Positions 33,783 through 45,067 of a DNA stretch of 64,000 bases are shown in pieces (positions within the stretch are counted from its first letter, which is position 1; each line of letters starts with the position of its first letter). Both the position numbers and the translations under genes were made by a program. Under the pieces are notes generated by a model. That model was given only the letters and a program-made list of their open reading frames with translations. It was not told the DNA's origin and ran no database searches. The stretch is from Candidatus Thiodubiliella endoseptemdiera (GTDB taxonomy: Bacteria > Pseudomonadota > Gammaproteobacteria > PS1 > Pseudothioglobaceae): the NCBI GenBank assembly GCA_013416635.1, contig JACCHT010000002.1, positions 62,001 through 126,000 on the forward strand, read 5' to 3'.

Positions 33783-33945
33783 AGAGACCTTTGCATAAAT
33801 ATGAATAATCATCAAAACGCCATCTTTCATCAAATTACAAACTTTTTAAAAACACCCTTAGCCCTGCTAGGAGTGGATTTAAAAAATTTCCAATTTAATA
33901 AAATCTGTCATTTTGCTAATCATCCCTATTTATGCAAAGGCCTCT
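33783..33945 (+). repeat. Miniature inverted-repeat element, full copy
   Basis: Full copy in the orientation whose open frame reads [11 protein letters not shown]. The right end is aaaggcctct, with one change from consensus. It lies between the HipA remnant and the promoter of gene C; the flanks attaa and ttaga do not form a duplication. Confidence 0.9.
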
Positions 33946-34005
33946 TAGAGGAATAAGTAAATTATGTATAATAATAATCAGTTATAACACCCAAAGGACA
34001 ACCCC
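33946..34005 (+). promoter_or_regulatory. Promoter and ribosome binding site of gene C
   Basis: TATAAT at 33967-33972 and AAAGGA at 33993-33998, 7 bases before ATG. The block from agaggaataagtaaatt to the start codon is repeated nearly exactly at 42551-42613. Confidence 0.7.
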
Positions 34006-37000
34006 ATGCCAGGACAAACAAAATACTTCATCAGCAACACCAACGGCTTCTTCGTCAACTGGTATTCCGATATCACCGGAGTTGAATCTCACGGACAAGC
34101 ATTAAAAGCATCTGGCAATAGTGGAGACGATGCCGTCTATGTAGGACAAGGCACCAAAGTCGATGCAACAGGGCTTACTTCAACAGGTGGCAATGATTCA
34201 ATTTATTTAACCGGCACTTTTAACAACTACGAACAAACACTAGATGGCAATACCTACACCTTCAAAAGAACTGTTAATATTAACGGTACTGAATACCAAG
34301 AAGAAGTCTCCTTCACAGCCTCTAATGGCGACAGGGTTTATTTTGCAAATGGTTTTGTTAAGATTGATATAACCGGCAATGACGGGCTATTAAATTTAAA
34401 TACAGGCGCTTTTAAGAGGTGAATCCACTGATATTGACAACAGTGAGTCAACTCAGGTTTGGGGATTGGTTTAAGAATCACAGACGATAAAAGTAACATC
34501 GTAAAAAATGGCGAAGACATCACCTACACCTTTACTTTTGATGAAGCAGTTACAGATTTTGATATAAATGATATTACAGTTACAGGCGGTACAAAAGGTA
34601 CTTTTACCTCTGTTAATGGTAGTGAAAGTGTCTATACTTTAGAACTAACCCCTCCTGCAAACAGTAAAGGCATAATAAGCCTTACAGTAGCCGTTGATGC
34701 TGCTACTTCTAAAGTTAACACAGCACTAAAATCAGTTGCTGCCAGCAATAATCAAAGTTTTGATACTCAAGCCCCAACTTTGATTATCAGCGATGACAAG
34801 GCTGATACTTTAACCCTTAAAACTGGCGATACAATCACCTATACCTTTACCTTTAGTGAAGCAGTAACAGGTTTTGATAAAAGTGTTATCAACATCAGCA
34901 ATGGTGCTATTAAGACAGGTACTGACTTAATTGCCAGCACAACACCTGCTGATGCAGGTAAAGTCTATACCTTGACCGTTGTACCTAGCAGTGACCTAGA
35001 TGTAGGTTCTAACTTAACAGTGTCAGTGTCTGCTAATCCTGCAATTACAGACAGTGCGGGCAATGCTTACAGCACAACAGCAGCAAATAACGAGCAAGCA
35101 ATTGACACCAAAGCCCCAGTAGCAGCACTCAGTGGCAATATGGCACCTAATGAAAACTTAACGATGACCTTTTTAGAGGCAGTTACAATAAACACAGCAG
35201 GCAGTATTGTCATTTATGATAAAGCCAACTCTGACACTCTTATTACGATTGATATAGCTAACCAAGTTAGTCTTGATAGCACTAACAAAATTATCACTAT
35301 TAATCCAGGTAGTGATTTAATAGCCAATAAGAATTACTATGTCAAAATTGATGCAGGCACTTTTAAAGATACTGCAGGTAATGATTACGAGGGTATTGAC
35401 AGCGATAGTGGTTGGGGCTTTCTGGTTTCTTCATTCACCACCACAGCACAATGGGTAGATGCAAGTGGCAACTCTGTTAGCGACAATGGCATCAATGCCA
35501 GTGAATCTAGCACACTTGCCATTCAAGGCACATTAACAAATTCTGGCGGTGCAGCAGGCGTTGTTATCAGTGCTATTACATTTAAAGCAGCCAGTGGAAC
35601 AGCCAATGACAAAGTTGTAGATACCAGTAACCTACCCACTTTTGCATCTGCCAATGGTACCGAATGGACATTAGCCAATAGTAAAATACCGGCTTTAGTC
35701 AGTGGTGAGACCTATACGATTGAGATAAATTTATCTTCAGCAGGTGGTGGCACAAGCACAGGTGGCAATACCACCCCTGTTTTAATTGACACTGCTGCCC
35801 CAATCATAACAAGCTGGGCAGTCAATTCACCAACAGATGGGCAATCAGGCTTTAAAGTAGGTGATGTTATTGAGCTAACCATGACAACCAATGAAGCACT
35901 CTCGTTAAGCAATGCTACCAGTAGCAAAGTGACCATTGGTAATAAGGAATTTACACTAGATACCGGCAAAGGTGCCGCCAAAGCAGGGGCATCAGCAGAT
36001 GAGTTAAAACAATTATTCTTTACTTACACTGTCAAAGTCGATGATAGTATCAATAAAGCAGATTTTGAGATTACCAGCAAGTGCAATTACCTTGACAGGG
36101 TAACCGATGTAGCAGTAGGTAATATAGTTGCCACCACAGGTACTTATCCTATTGAATTAGACCGTACGTTGATGGTGTTGTGCCAACTATTGGAGACATT
36201 ACACTAAACTGGGAGAAAATTTTAAACGCTATTGAAGACAACAGAATGGCACTGTAACAGTTGCACAACTGGTGTAGAAAACAATCAAGAAGTCTCACTA
36301 GTTATTAACCAAAAAACTTATACAGGCACTGTTACCAGCAATAGTGCAACCATTACTGTTGCAGCCACAGATTTACAAGCATTAACCCATGGACAAACTT
36401 ACAGCCCATAAAGTCAATATAAAAGATACTGCTGGTAACCCAGCGATAGAGAAAACAGGTAATTTTAAAGTTGATACAGTTGCACCAACTGTAACCATTA
36501 CTGACAATGAAGACGCTACAGCCGAAGCACTTTCTACCACAATCGCTTGGATAGGTGCCGATGATAACTACATTAATGATAGTGAAAAAGACGCAACCGC
36601 ACTCTCAGGCAAAGTAACTGGAATAGGTACTTTAACGATTACCAAAATTGAGTTTTTTGAAGGTAGTAATACAGTAGGCACAGCAATAACTTCAGGATTA
36701 CCAGCTGTTGCAGCTGACGGCACTGGGCACTCCATTCTGCTATGCCATCTGAATTAGCCGATGGAAAACCTACACGGCTGTAGTAACGCTTAGTGATGGC
36801 ACCAATTCAGCAATTAGCACTAGCACAGCAGTAACTTATGACACCATTAACCCAACCCCAATCACGACCAATCCATGGACTTTAAGCGATATTCCAGCAG
36901 GACAATCTGCTTTTAAGACAGGCGATGTTATCAGCCTAACACTGACAATGAGCGAGACCTTGAAACTTAATAACACCACAGGCTCTAAAGTGGTCATTGC

Positions 37001-40000
37001 AGGCAAAGACTTTGTTTTGGATAAAACTGCCTCTACAACTGCAGGTGATAAGAAACTGGTGTTTAAATATAGCGTTCAAGCTGGAGATAGCATTGCCGCT
37101 ACAGACTTTGATATTGACAATCCAACAAGCGATATTACGCTAAATAATATAACAGATGTCGCAGGTAATGCACCAGTATTTACCGCTGATAGAGTGGTGT
37201 TGACTAAGCTTGAGTATATTGAAAAAACAGGTTCGGGCAATAATCCTTTTGAGGGTATTGATGTGGGTATGTTTCTGTGCCAATCTTGGCTGATATTGAC
37301 GGCGATGGCGACCTAGATTTGGTGGTGGGTGAGAATTATGGCACCCTTAAATACTATCAAAATACAGGTACTACTTCTAACCCTGCTTATGAAGCAAAAA
37401 CTGGAGATAGCAATCCTTTTAATGGCATTGATGTGGGGAATTTTTCCGCACCAACCCTGGCCGATATTGACGGCGATGGCGACCTAGATTTGGTGGTGGG
37501 TGAGAATTATGGCACCCTTAAATACTATCAAAATACAGGCACTACTTCTAACCCTGCTTATGAAGTAAAAACTGGAGATAGCAATCCTTTTAACGGCATT
37601 GATGTGGGAAATTCTGCCTCACCAACCCTAGCCGATATTGACGGCGATGGCGACCTAGATTTGGTGGTGGGTGAGAATAATGGCACCCTTAAATACTATC
37701 AAAATACAGGCACTACTTCTAACCCTGCTTATGAAGTAAAAACTGGAGATAGCAATCCTTTTAATGGCATTGATGTGGGAGTTTTTTCTACACCAAACTT
37801 GGCTGATATTGATGGTGATGGTGATCTAGACTTGGTGGTGGGTGAGAGTAATGGCACCCTTAAATACTATCAAAATACAGGCACTACTTCTAACCCTGCT
37901 TATGAAGTAAAAACTGGAGGTAGCAATCCTTTTAATGGCATTGATGTGGGGGGTTTTTCCAAACCAACCCTAGCCGATATTGATGGCGATGGCGACCTAG
38001 ATTTGGTGGTGGGTAAGGATGATGGCACCCTTAAATACTACTACAATCAACAACCTTCTTCTGTAGATGGACAAGCCCCAACTCCAACGGCTACTAACTC
38101 ATGGACTCTAAGCGATATTCCAGCAGGACAATCTGCTTTTAAGACAGGCGATGTTATCAGCCTAACTTTGACAATGAGCGAGACCTTGAAACTTAATAAC
38201 ACCACAGGCTCTAAAGTGGTCATTGCAGGCAAAGACTTTGTTTTGGGTAAAACTGCCTCTACAACTGCAGGTGAATAAGAAACTGGTGTTTAAATATAGT
38301 GTTCAGTGGAATAGCATTGCCGCTACAGACTTTGATATTGACAATCCAACAAGCGATATTACGCTAATAATATAACAAATGTCGAGTAATGCACCAGATT
38401 TACCGCTGATAGAGTAGTGTTGACTAAGCTTGAGTATATTGAAAAAATAGGTTTGGGCAATAATCCTTTTGAGAGTATTGATGTGGGAAGTAATTCCACA
38501 CCAACCTTGGCTGATATTGACGGCGATGGTGACCTAGATTTGGTGATGGGTGAGCGTGATGGCACCCTTAAATACTATCAAAATACAGGCACTACTTCTA
38601 ACCCTGCTTATGAAGCAAAAACTGGAGATGACAATCCTTTTATGGCATTAATGTGGTATTCCTCACCAACCCTAGCCGATATTGACGGCGATGGCGACCT
38701 AGATTTGGTGGTGGGTGAGGAGAATGGCACCCTTAAATACTATCAAAATACAGGCACTACTTCTAACCCTACTTATGAAGCAAAAACTGGAGATAGCAAT
38801 CCTTTTAATGGCATTGATGCGGGAAGTGCTTCCTCACCAACCCTAGCCGATATTGACGGTGATGGTGACCTAGATTTGGTGGTGGGTGAAGGTAATGGCA
38901 CCCTTAAATACTATCAAAACACAGGCACTACTTCTAACCCTGCTTATGAAGTAAAAACTGGAGATAGTAATCCTTTTAATGGCATTGATGTGAGGAATTA
39001 TTCCACACCAACCCTAGCCGATATTGACGGCGATGGCGACCTAGATTTGGTGGTGGGTGAGCAGAATGGCACCCTTAAATACTATCAAAATACAGGCACT
39101 ACTTCTAACCCTGCTTATGAAGTAAAAACTGGAGGTAGCAATCCTTTTAATAGCATTGATGTGGGGGGTTATTCCTCACCAACCCTAGCCGATATTGACG
39201 GCGATGGCGACCTGGATTTGGTGGTGGGTAAGTATCGTTATGATGGCACCCTTAAATACTACTACAATCAACAACCTTCTTCTGTAGATGGACAAGCCCC
39301 AACTCCAACGGCTACTAACTCATGGACTCTAAGCAATATTCCAGCAGGACAATCTGCTTTTAAGGCAGGGGATGTTATCAGCCTAACACTGACAATGAGT
39401 GAGACCTTGAAACTTAATAACACCACAGGCTCTAAAGTGGTCATTGCAGGCAAAGACTTTGTTTTGGATAAAACTGCCTCTACAACTGCAGGTGATAAGA
39501 AACTGGTGTTTAAATATAGTGTTCAAGCTGGAGATAGCATTGCACTACAGACTTTGATATTGACAACCAACAAGCGATATTACGCTAAATAATATAACAG
39601 ATATGCGTAATGCACCAGTATTTACCGCTGATAGAGTAGTGTTGACTAAGGCAGTATATTGAAAAATAGGTTCGGGCAAGTAATCCTTTTGAGGGTATTG
39701 ATGTGGGAGGTTATTCCACGCCAAACTTGGCCGATATTGACGGCGATGGCAAGATGGATTTGGTGATGGGTGAGCTTATGGCACCTTAAATACTATCAAA
39801 ATACAGGCACTACTTCTAACCCTGCTTATGAAGCAAAAACTGGAGGTAGCAATCCTTTAATGGCATTAAGTGCGGGTTTTCCCAAACCAACCTAAGCGAT
39901 GATGGCGATGGTGATCTAGGATTTGGTAGTGGGTGAGAATGATGGCACCTTAAATACTATCAAAACACAGGCACTACTTCAACCTGCTTATGAAGCAAAA

Positions 40001-42456
40001 CTGGAATGACAATCCTTTAATGGCATAATGCGGATATTCTTCCTCACCAATCCTAGTCGATATTGACGGCGATGGCGACCTAGATTTGGTGGTGGGTAGG
40101 AGAATGGCACCCTTAAATACTATCAAAATACAGGCACTACTTCTAACCCTGCTTATGAAGTAAAACTGGAGATAGAATCCTTTAATGGCATTGATGTGGG
40201 AATCTTTCCGCACCAACCTAACCGATATTGACGGCGATGGCGCCATGATTTGGTGATGGGTGGGCTTATGGCACCTTAAATACTATCAAAATACGGCACT
40301 ACTTCTAACCCTGCTTATGAAGCAAAACTGGAAATGACAATCCTTTTAATGGCATTGATGTGGGATATTCTTCCAAACCAACCTAGCCGATATTGACGGC
40401 GATGGTGATTTAGATTTGGTAGTGGTGAGGCTAATGGCACCTTAAATATTACTACAATCAACAACCTTCTTCTGTAGATGGACAAGCCCCAACTCCAACG
40501 GCTACTAACTCATGGACTCTAAGCAATATTCAGCAGGACAATCTGCTTTTAAGGCAGGGATATTATCAGCCCAACACTGACAATGAGTGAGACCTTGAAA
40601 CTTAATAACACCACAGGCTCTAAAGTGGTCATTGCAGGCAAAGACTTTGTTTTGGATAAAACCGCCTCTACAACTGCAGGTGATAAGAAACTGGTGTTTA
40701 AATATAGCGTTCAAATTGGAGATAGCATTGCTACAGACTTGATATTGACAATCCAACAAGCGATATTACGCTAAATAATATAACAGATGTCGCAGGTAAT
40801 GCACCAGTATTTACCGCTGATAGAGTAGTGTTGACTAAGCTTGAGTATATTGAAAAAATAGGTTCGGGCAATAATCCTTTTGAGGGTATTGATGTGAGGG
40901 ATGTTTCTGCGCCAACCCTGGCTGATATTGATGGCGATGGTGATTTAGATTTGGTAGTGGGTGAGGGTGCTGGCACCCTTAAATACTATCAAAATACAGG
41001 CACTACTTCTAACCCTACTTATGAAGCAAAAACTGGAGATGACAATCCTTTTAATGGCATTGATGTGGGAAATTATTCCTCACCAACCCTAGCCGATATT
41101 GACGGCGATGGCGACCTAGATTTGGTGGTGGGTAAGAATGATGGCACCCTTAAATACTATCAAAATACAGGCACTACTTCTAACCCTGCTTATGAAGCAA
41201 AAACTGGAGGTGACAATCCTTTTAATGGCATTGATGTGGGATATTCTTCCTCACCAACCCTAGCCGATATTGACGGTGATGGCGACCTAGATTTGGTGAT
41301 GGGTAAGAATGATGGCACCCTTAAATACTATCAAAATACAGGCACTACTTCTAACCCTGCTTATGAAGCAAAAACTGGAGATGACAATCCTTTTAATGGC
41401 ATTGATGCGGGATACTCTTCCTCACCAACCCTAGCCGATATTGACGGCGATGGCGACCTAGATTTGGTGGTGGGTGAGAATTATGGCACCCTTAAATACT
41501 ATCAAAACACAGGCACTACTTCTAACCCTGCTTATGAAGCAAAAACTGGAGACAGCAATCCTTTTGATGGCATTGATGTGGGGATTTATTCCGCACCAAC
41601 CCTAGCCGATATTGACGGCGATGGCGACCTAGATTTGGTGATAGGTGAGATTGACGGCACCCTTAAATATTACTACAATCAACAACCTTCTTCTGTAGAT
41701 GGACAAGTTCCAACCTTTACAGAAAAAACCAGCGATACCAATGTCTTAGGCGAGCCTTCAAATCTAGTAATTGAGTTTTCTGAAAACATCAAAACAAATG
41801 GTGGCACTGTTGAAATCTGGAATAGCGCAGAAAAAGTTGCAACTATTAGCATTACTAATGCTAATATTAGCGACACAACACTCACTCTTAACCCAAGTAG
41901 TTTAACTTCAGGTGTTTATTACATCAAAATGGCATCAGGCGTTATAACTGACACCTCGGGTAATGACTTTACAGGTATTGATAATACCTCAGGTAAAACT
42001 TGGGCATTTGCATATAATTTTTATATCGGCACCGATAACGCCGATACTATAACGGGTAGTGCAGGTGACGATACTATAAATGGTGGTGCAGGCAACGATA
42101 CTATAAATGGCGGTGCAGGCAGTGATATTTTTGTTTATGCAAATACAGATAATGGCGAAGACACCATAACTGGCTTCATATTTGGTGCTGGTGGCGATAA
42201 ATTAGATTTAAAAGATTTTATTACTGCTAGTGGCAACCAAGCGACACTTTTTGCTAATATTGATAAATATATTACAGTGTCAGATACTGGCACTGCAGGT
42301 AGTGCCAAACTAACGATTGATGCTGATGGCACGGTTACAGATGATGTTGCTGATTTGGTTATCAATCTACAAGGGGTTTCTGGTATTGGTGGCTCCTCTA
42401 CTCCTGACACAGTTGCATTAGGGCACTTTATAACTGATAATCTTATTCTTGTATAA
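34006..42456 (+). CDS. Giant RTX / Ig-like / VCBS-repeat secreted protein, gene C (frame broken)
   Basis: Third paralogue, about 2,800 codons, oriented opposite to A and B. The main open segments are 34006-34422, 34459-36207, 36389-36757, 36948-37316, 37277-38278, 38417-39592 and 40828-42456. The Ig-like N-terminal region follows gene B, but near 36520 it jumps from the TDNEDATA module straight to [14 protein letters not shown], a deletion relative to B. Four five-blade VCBS blocks follow, then an Ig-like module, RTX nonapeptides and the common tail. It has the most frame breaks per kilobase of the three, clustered at 38.27-38.4 and 39.5-40.8 kb. The same secreted or surface role is inferred. 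Confidence 0.82.
37200..41690 (+). repeat. Four five-blade VCBS-type blocks of gene C (20 blades)
   Basis: Blocks lie at about 37.2-38.06, 38.42-39.28, 39.66-40.46 and 40.83-41.7 kb. Variable residues (site 1 / site 2). C1: YVSV/ENY, NFSA/ENY, NSAS/ENN, VFST/ESN, GFSK/KDD. C2: SNST/ERD, WYSS/EEN, SASS/EGN, NYST/EQN, GYSS/KYRYD (an expanded loop). C3 is too damaged to read in full. C4: DVSA/EGA, NYSS/KND, YSSS/KND, YSSS/ENY, IYSA/EID. Confidence 0.88.
39540..40480 (+). other. Dense indel cluster in gene C (third block)
   Basis: All five blades can be recognised, but small deletions and insertions occur every few tens of bases (for example ctaggatttgg and gcgccatgattt). A smaller cluster lies at 38270-38400. 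As in genes A and B, the damage is confined to repeated sequence. Confidence 0.75.
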
Positions 42457-42476
42457 AGTAAGACACCTATAAAAAC

Positions 42477-42510
42477 AAAAACCCGCCTTATTAAAGCAGG
42501 TTTTTTTATG
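42477..42510 (+). terminator. Terminator of gene C (one stem mismatch)
   Basis: Inverted counterpart of the hairpin after gene A, followed by a run of seven T. One stem base has changed (gcagg for gcggg), which weakens pairing. The surrounding 90 bp equal the 3' flank of gene A in reverse. Confidence 0.65.
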
Positions 42511-42550
42511 GAAAAATATCAACCAAAAATTTAAAAATTTAAAAACTTGA

Positions 42551-42613
42551 ACCTAGAGGAATAAGTAAATTATGTATAATAATAATCAGTTATAACACCC
42601 AAAGGACAACCCC
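42551..42613 (+). promoter_or_regulatory. Fourth copy of the giant-gene promoter
   Basis: It matches 33946-34005 nearly base for base: TATAAT at 42575-42580 and AAAGGA before ATG 42614. It lies directly after the terminator of gene C and drives only the truncated locus. Confidence 0.65.
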
Positions 42614-42969
42614 ATGCCAGGACAAACAAAATACTTCATCAGCAACACCAACGGCTTCTTTGTCAACTGGTATTCCGATATCACCGGACTTGAATCTCAC
42701 GGACAAGCATTAAAACTATTGATTTAACGGGTTCAGGCGACAACAATTTAAAACTCAATCTTGATGATTTGTTAGATATTTCTAGCGAAACTAATATCCT
42801 TAAAGTTGTTGGTAACTCAGGAGATAATGTTACGACTGGGTTGGGATTTAGTGATTCAATTGCAAATGAAACTGTTGACGGTGTTACTTATGATGTTTAT
42901 ACCCATAGTGATGCTAATACAGATGCCAAGGTGGCACTTTGGATAGAGCAAGGTTTGACAGTGCTTTAA
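42614..42969 (+). pseudogene. Deleted giant-gene paralogue: common N-terminus joined to a different secreted-protein tail
   Basis: The first 35 codons ([16 protein letters not shown]...HGQALK) equal genes A-C. After gcattaaaa the sequence switches to TIDLTGSGDNNLKLNLDDLLDI...VDGVTYDVYTHSD...KVALWIEQGLTVL, a tail of the kind found at the C-terminus of large Ca-dependent type I secreted proteins. As read, the frame stops after KLLI at 42724. One extra A at the junction would fuse the parts in frame into a protein of about 118 residues. It therefore looks like a large internal deletion of a fourth gene that carried a different C-terminus. Confidence 0.7.
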
Positions 42970-42994
42970 ATAAGAAAAGTAACTTACAAAACTT

Positions 42995-43028
42995 TAAAAC
43001 CCAATGCTTTTGTATTGGGTTTTTTGTT
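42995..43028 (+). terminator. Rho-independent terminator after the truncated paralogue
   Basis: Stem acccaat/attgggt with a loop of about 8 bases, followed by six T and then G. It lies 30 bases past the stop codon. Confidence 0.8.
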
Positions 43029-43121
43029 TCAAGCACAAAATACATAATTAATAGTTATAAATGAGCAAGAAATGAATTGGCTAAGTTAACAAAATTATTA
43101 AAAGGTAATTATGAGTAAAAA

Positions 43122-44478
43122 GAGAGCGTAAATTAAACTGTGTAAATCCGCCTTTTCACTCTTAACTATTTCTCGTATTTTTCCATAATCTCATCAAAAA
43201 ATATACATAATTGAGGGTAAATCTCACCCCAGTTTCTAACTCTAGTTCTTTGCCATTTTTCCTGTATTTGTTGTGTTGCCAAGTATACCATCTTAAGTGC
43301 TGACCCTTGCGTTGGGAACGAACCTTTGGATTTAGTTTTCTTCTTGATAATCGCATTTAATGATTCTATTGGGTTAGTTGTGTATATCAATGTTCTAACG
43401 CTTTGCGGATACTTAAAAAATGTTGATAGCTCACTCCAATGGTTATGCCATGATTTGGCAAAATTAGGGTATTTTTTATCCCAAATATGTTTAAATTCAT
43501 CTAGTGATAATAATGCCTGCTCTTCGTTTAAAGCCGTGTAAACAGCTTTTAAATCTTTAGCAACTGCCTTTCTGTCTTTCCAGGACACAAATCTTAGCGA
43601 TGAGCGGATTTGGTGAACAATGCAGCGCTGAACCTCAGCTTTTGGGTAAACAGCCTCTATTGCTTTATTAAAGCCATTTAATCCATCAATAGCAAAGATT
43701 AAAACATCGTTAATACCACGCTTTTTAATATCGTTTAACACTGTGAGCCAGTACTTAGATGTTTCGTTTTCACCTATCCAAAATCCAATAATCTCTTTTT
43801 TACCTTCAAGACTTACACCCAGCATAATATACACAGCAATGTTTTTAACCACAGAATCAATCTTGATTTTAAGTACGGTAGCATCCATAAATATGATGGG
43901 ATAAATCGCCTCTAAAGGACGATGCTGCCACTCATCTACCTTAACCATAATCTTCTCGGTAATGTTGGATATGGTGGTGGTAGATAGCTCATAACCATAC
44001 AAATCATCAAGATGATTTTGAATGTCTCTAACGCTCATGCCTTTGGTATAAAGAGACAAGATTAAATCCTCACTGCCGTCTAAAATGACTTCACGCTTTT
44101 TGACTAGTTGTGGCTCAAAACTGGCTTGCCTATCTTTGGGGATGGCGACATCTATATTGCCATACTTGGATTTTAAAGTCTTTTGTTATGCCCATTGCGA
44201 TAATTACGACCGTCGTTATCTTTTAGTGATAACTGATTTTTTGATAGCCAAGATGGCTTGATAGTTCTTCTTCGCTAGCAGTTTGAATAACCTCTCGCAT
44301 TATGTTTTAAATTCATCTACGATGTTATCAAGGGAGGTAAATTCCCCTGTTTGGATTTGTCTTTTTAGTTCGTTGTGGTTGATTAAACTCATTTGTGTTT
44401 CTCCTTGTATTTTTAATGCTTTTGATTTTATAGGATCAAAAGCTTTTTAAGGATTTACACAGTTTAATTTACGCTCTC
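43122..44478 (-). mobile_element. IS256-family insertion sequence, 1,357 bp
   Basis: Perfect 28-bp inverted repeats (43122-43149 and 44451-44478) beginning gagagcgtaaattaaactg enclose a Mutator-type transposase gene on the minus strand. No 8-9 bp duplication is seen (agtaaaaa and gtttgtgg), so the element has probably taken part in a deletion. It truncates the RhuM-like gene on its right. On its left, a short frame (MSKKRA, 43111) runs straight into the repeat. Confidence 0.85.
43166..44392 (-). pseudogene. IS256-family transposase, N-terminus frame-broken
   Basis: The catalytic part from MSLYTKGMSVRDIQNHL (44059) to EIMEKYEK is intact: 297 residues with the DDE-type motifs FMDATVLKIK, FAIDGLNGF and YTTNPIESLNAIIKK. 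The natural start is ATG at 44392 (MSLINHNELKRQIQTGEF). Between 44300 and 44170 at least three one-base losses break the frame (true reading IMREVIQTASEEEL, YQKNQL, NYRNGHNKKTLKSKYGNIDV). The full-length equivalent is about 409 residues. It may be active if the breaks are sequence errors. Confidence 0.8.
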
Positions 44479-44990
44479 GTTTGTGGGGTAATTTTTGACT
44501 GATAATCAAAACCACTTTGTTGTAAAAACCAAATAAAACTAAAAGCCCCTGATTGACACGATAGCCAACCGCTAGAATAATATCCAATGAGTAATAAGTA
44601 ACAGGCTTATCAGAATTTGCAATATGCATTTTTTGCATATTGCTTTTTTCATCAACTTCCCTATCTGCCAATATATTTTTAATATGTCTTGAAATAACCG
44701 ATTGGTCTTTGTCAAAAATATTAACAGAGACCTTTGCATAAATATGAATAATCATCAAAACGCCATCTTTCATCAAATTACAAACTTTTTAAAAACACCC
44801 TTAGCCCTGCTAGGAGTGGATTTAAAAAATTTCCAATTTAATAAAATCTGTCATTTTGCTAATCATCCCTATTTATGCAAAGGTCTCTAACAATATCTTT
44901 TTGCGATGCCCAAATAGTCTCAGTAGTTGAATCTGACTTTAATTCAATCGCTCCGTTTTCTGCTTGGTAAATTGTTAGATTTTTAGTCAT
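44479..44990 (-). pseudogene. RhuM-family gene split by a miniature element and cut by IS256
   Basis: It starts at ATG 44990 (MTKNLTIYQAENGAIELKS...TIWASQKDIV), is interrupted at 44888-44726 by the element, and resumes NIFDKDQSVISRHIKNILADREVDEKS...YYSLDIILAVGYRVN. Removing the element with one copy of its taaca duplication joins DIV to NIF in frame. The sequence then diverges just before the IS256 repeat, so the C-terminal half is gone. RhuM-like proteins often sit with Fic or restriction genes; a Fic gene lies directly upstream on the same strand. Confidence 0.7.
44726..44888 (+). repeat. Miniature element inserted in the RhuM-like gene
   Basis: Full copy whose core (gagacc to ggtctc, 161 bp) is flanked by a perfect 5-bp duplication, taaca. 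This copy and those at 52803, 53832 and 61933 define the element boundaries and duplication size. Confidence 0.92.
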
Positions 44991-45067
44991 TCTATTAATT
45001 GCGTCAGTGCAACAATATGTTTAGATAATTGCATAATTTGTTTGTTTTTTGAGTTATTTTACAGATT

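Noticed and set aside
1384-41690. CRISPR-like array, because of the regular 171-bp repeats
   Set aside because: The repeats are coding, with the same frame and Ca-binding motifs throughout, and variation falls in codons rather than in spacers.
43114-44486. Target duplication around the IS256 element
   Set aside because: The 8 bases on each side (agtaaaaa and gtttgtgg) do not match.
44702-44890. Open frame [11 protein letters not shown]... as a real small protein gene
   Set aside because: It is the interior of the miniature element in every copy and lacks a ribosome binding site; it matters only where it fuses to a neighbour.
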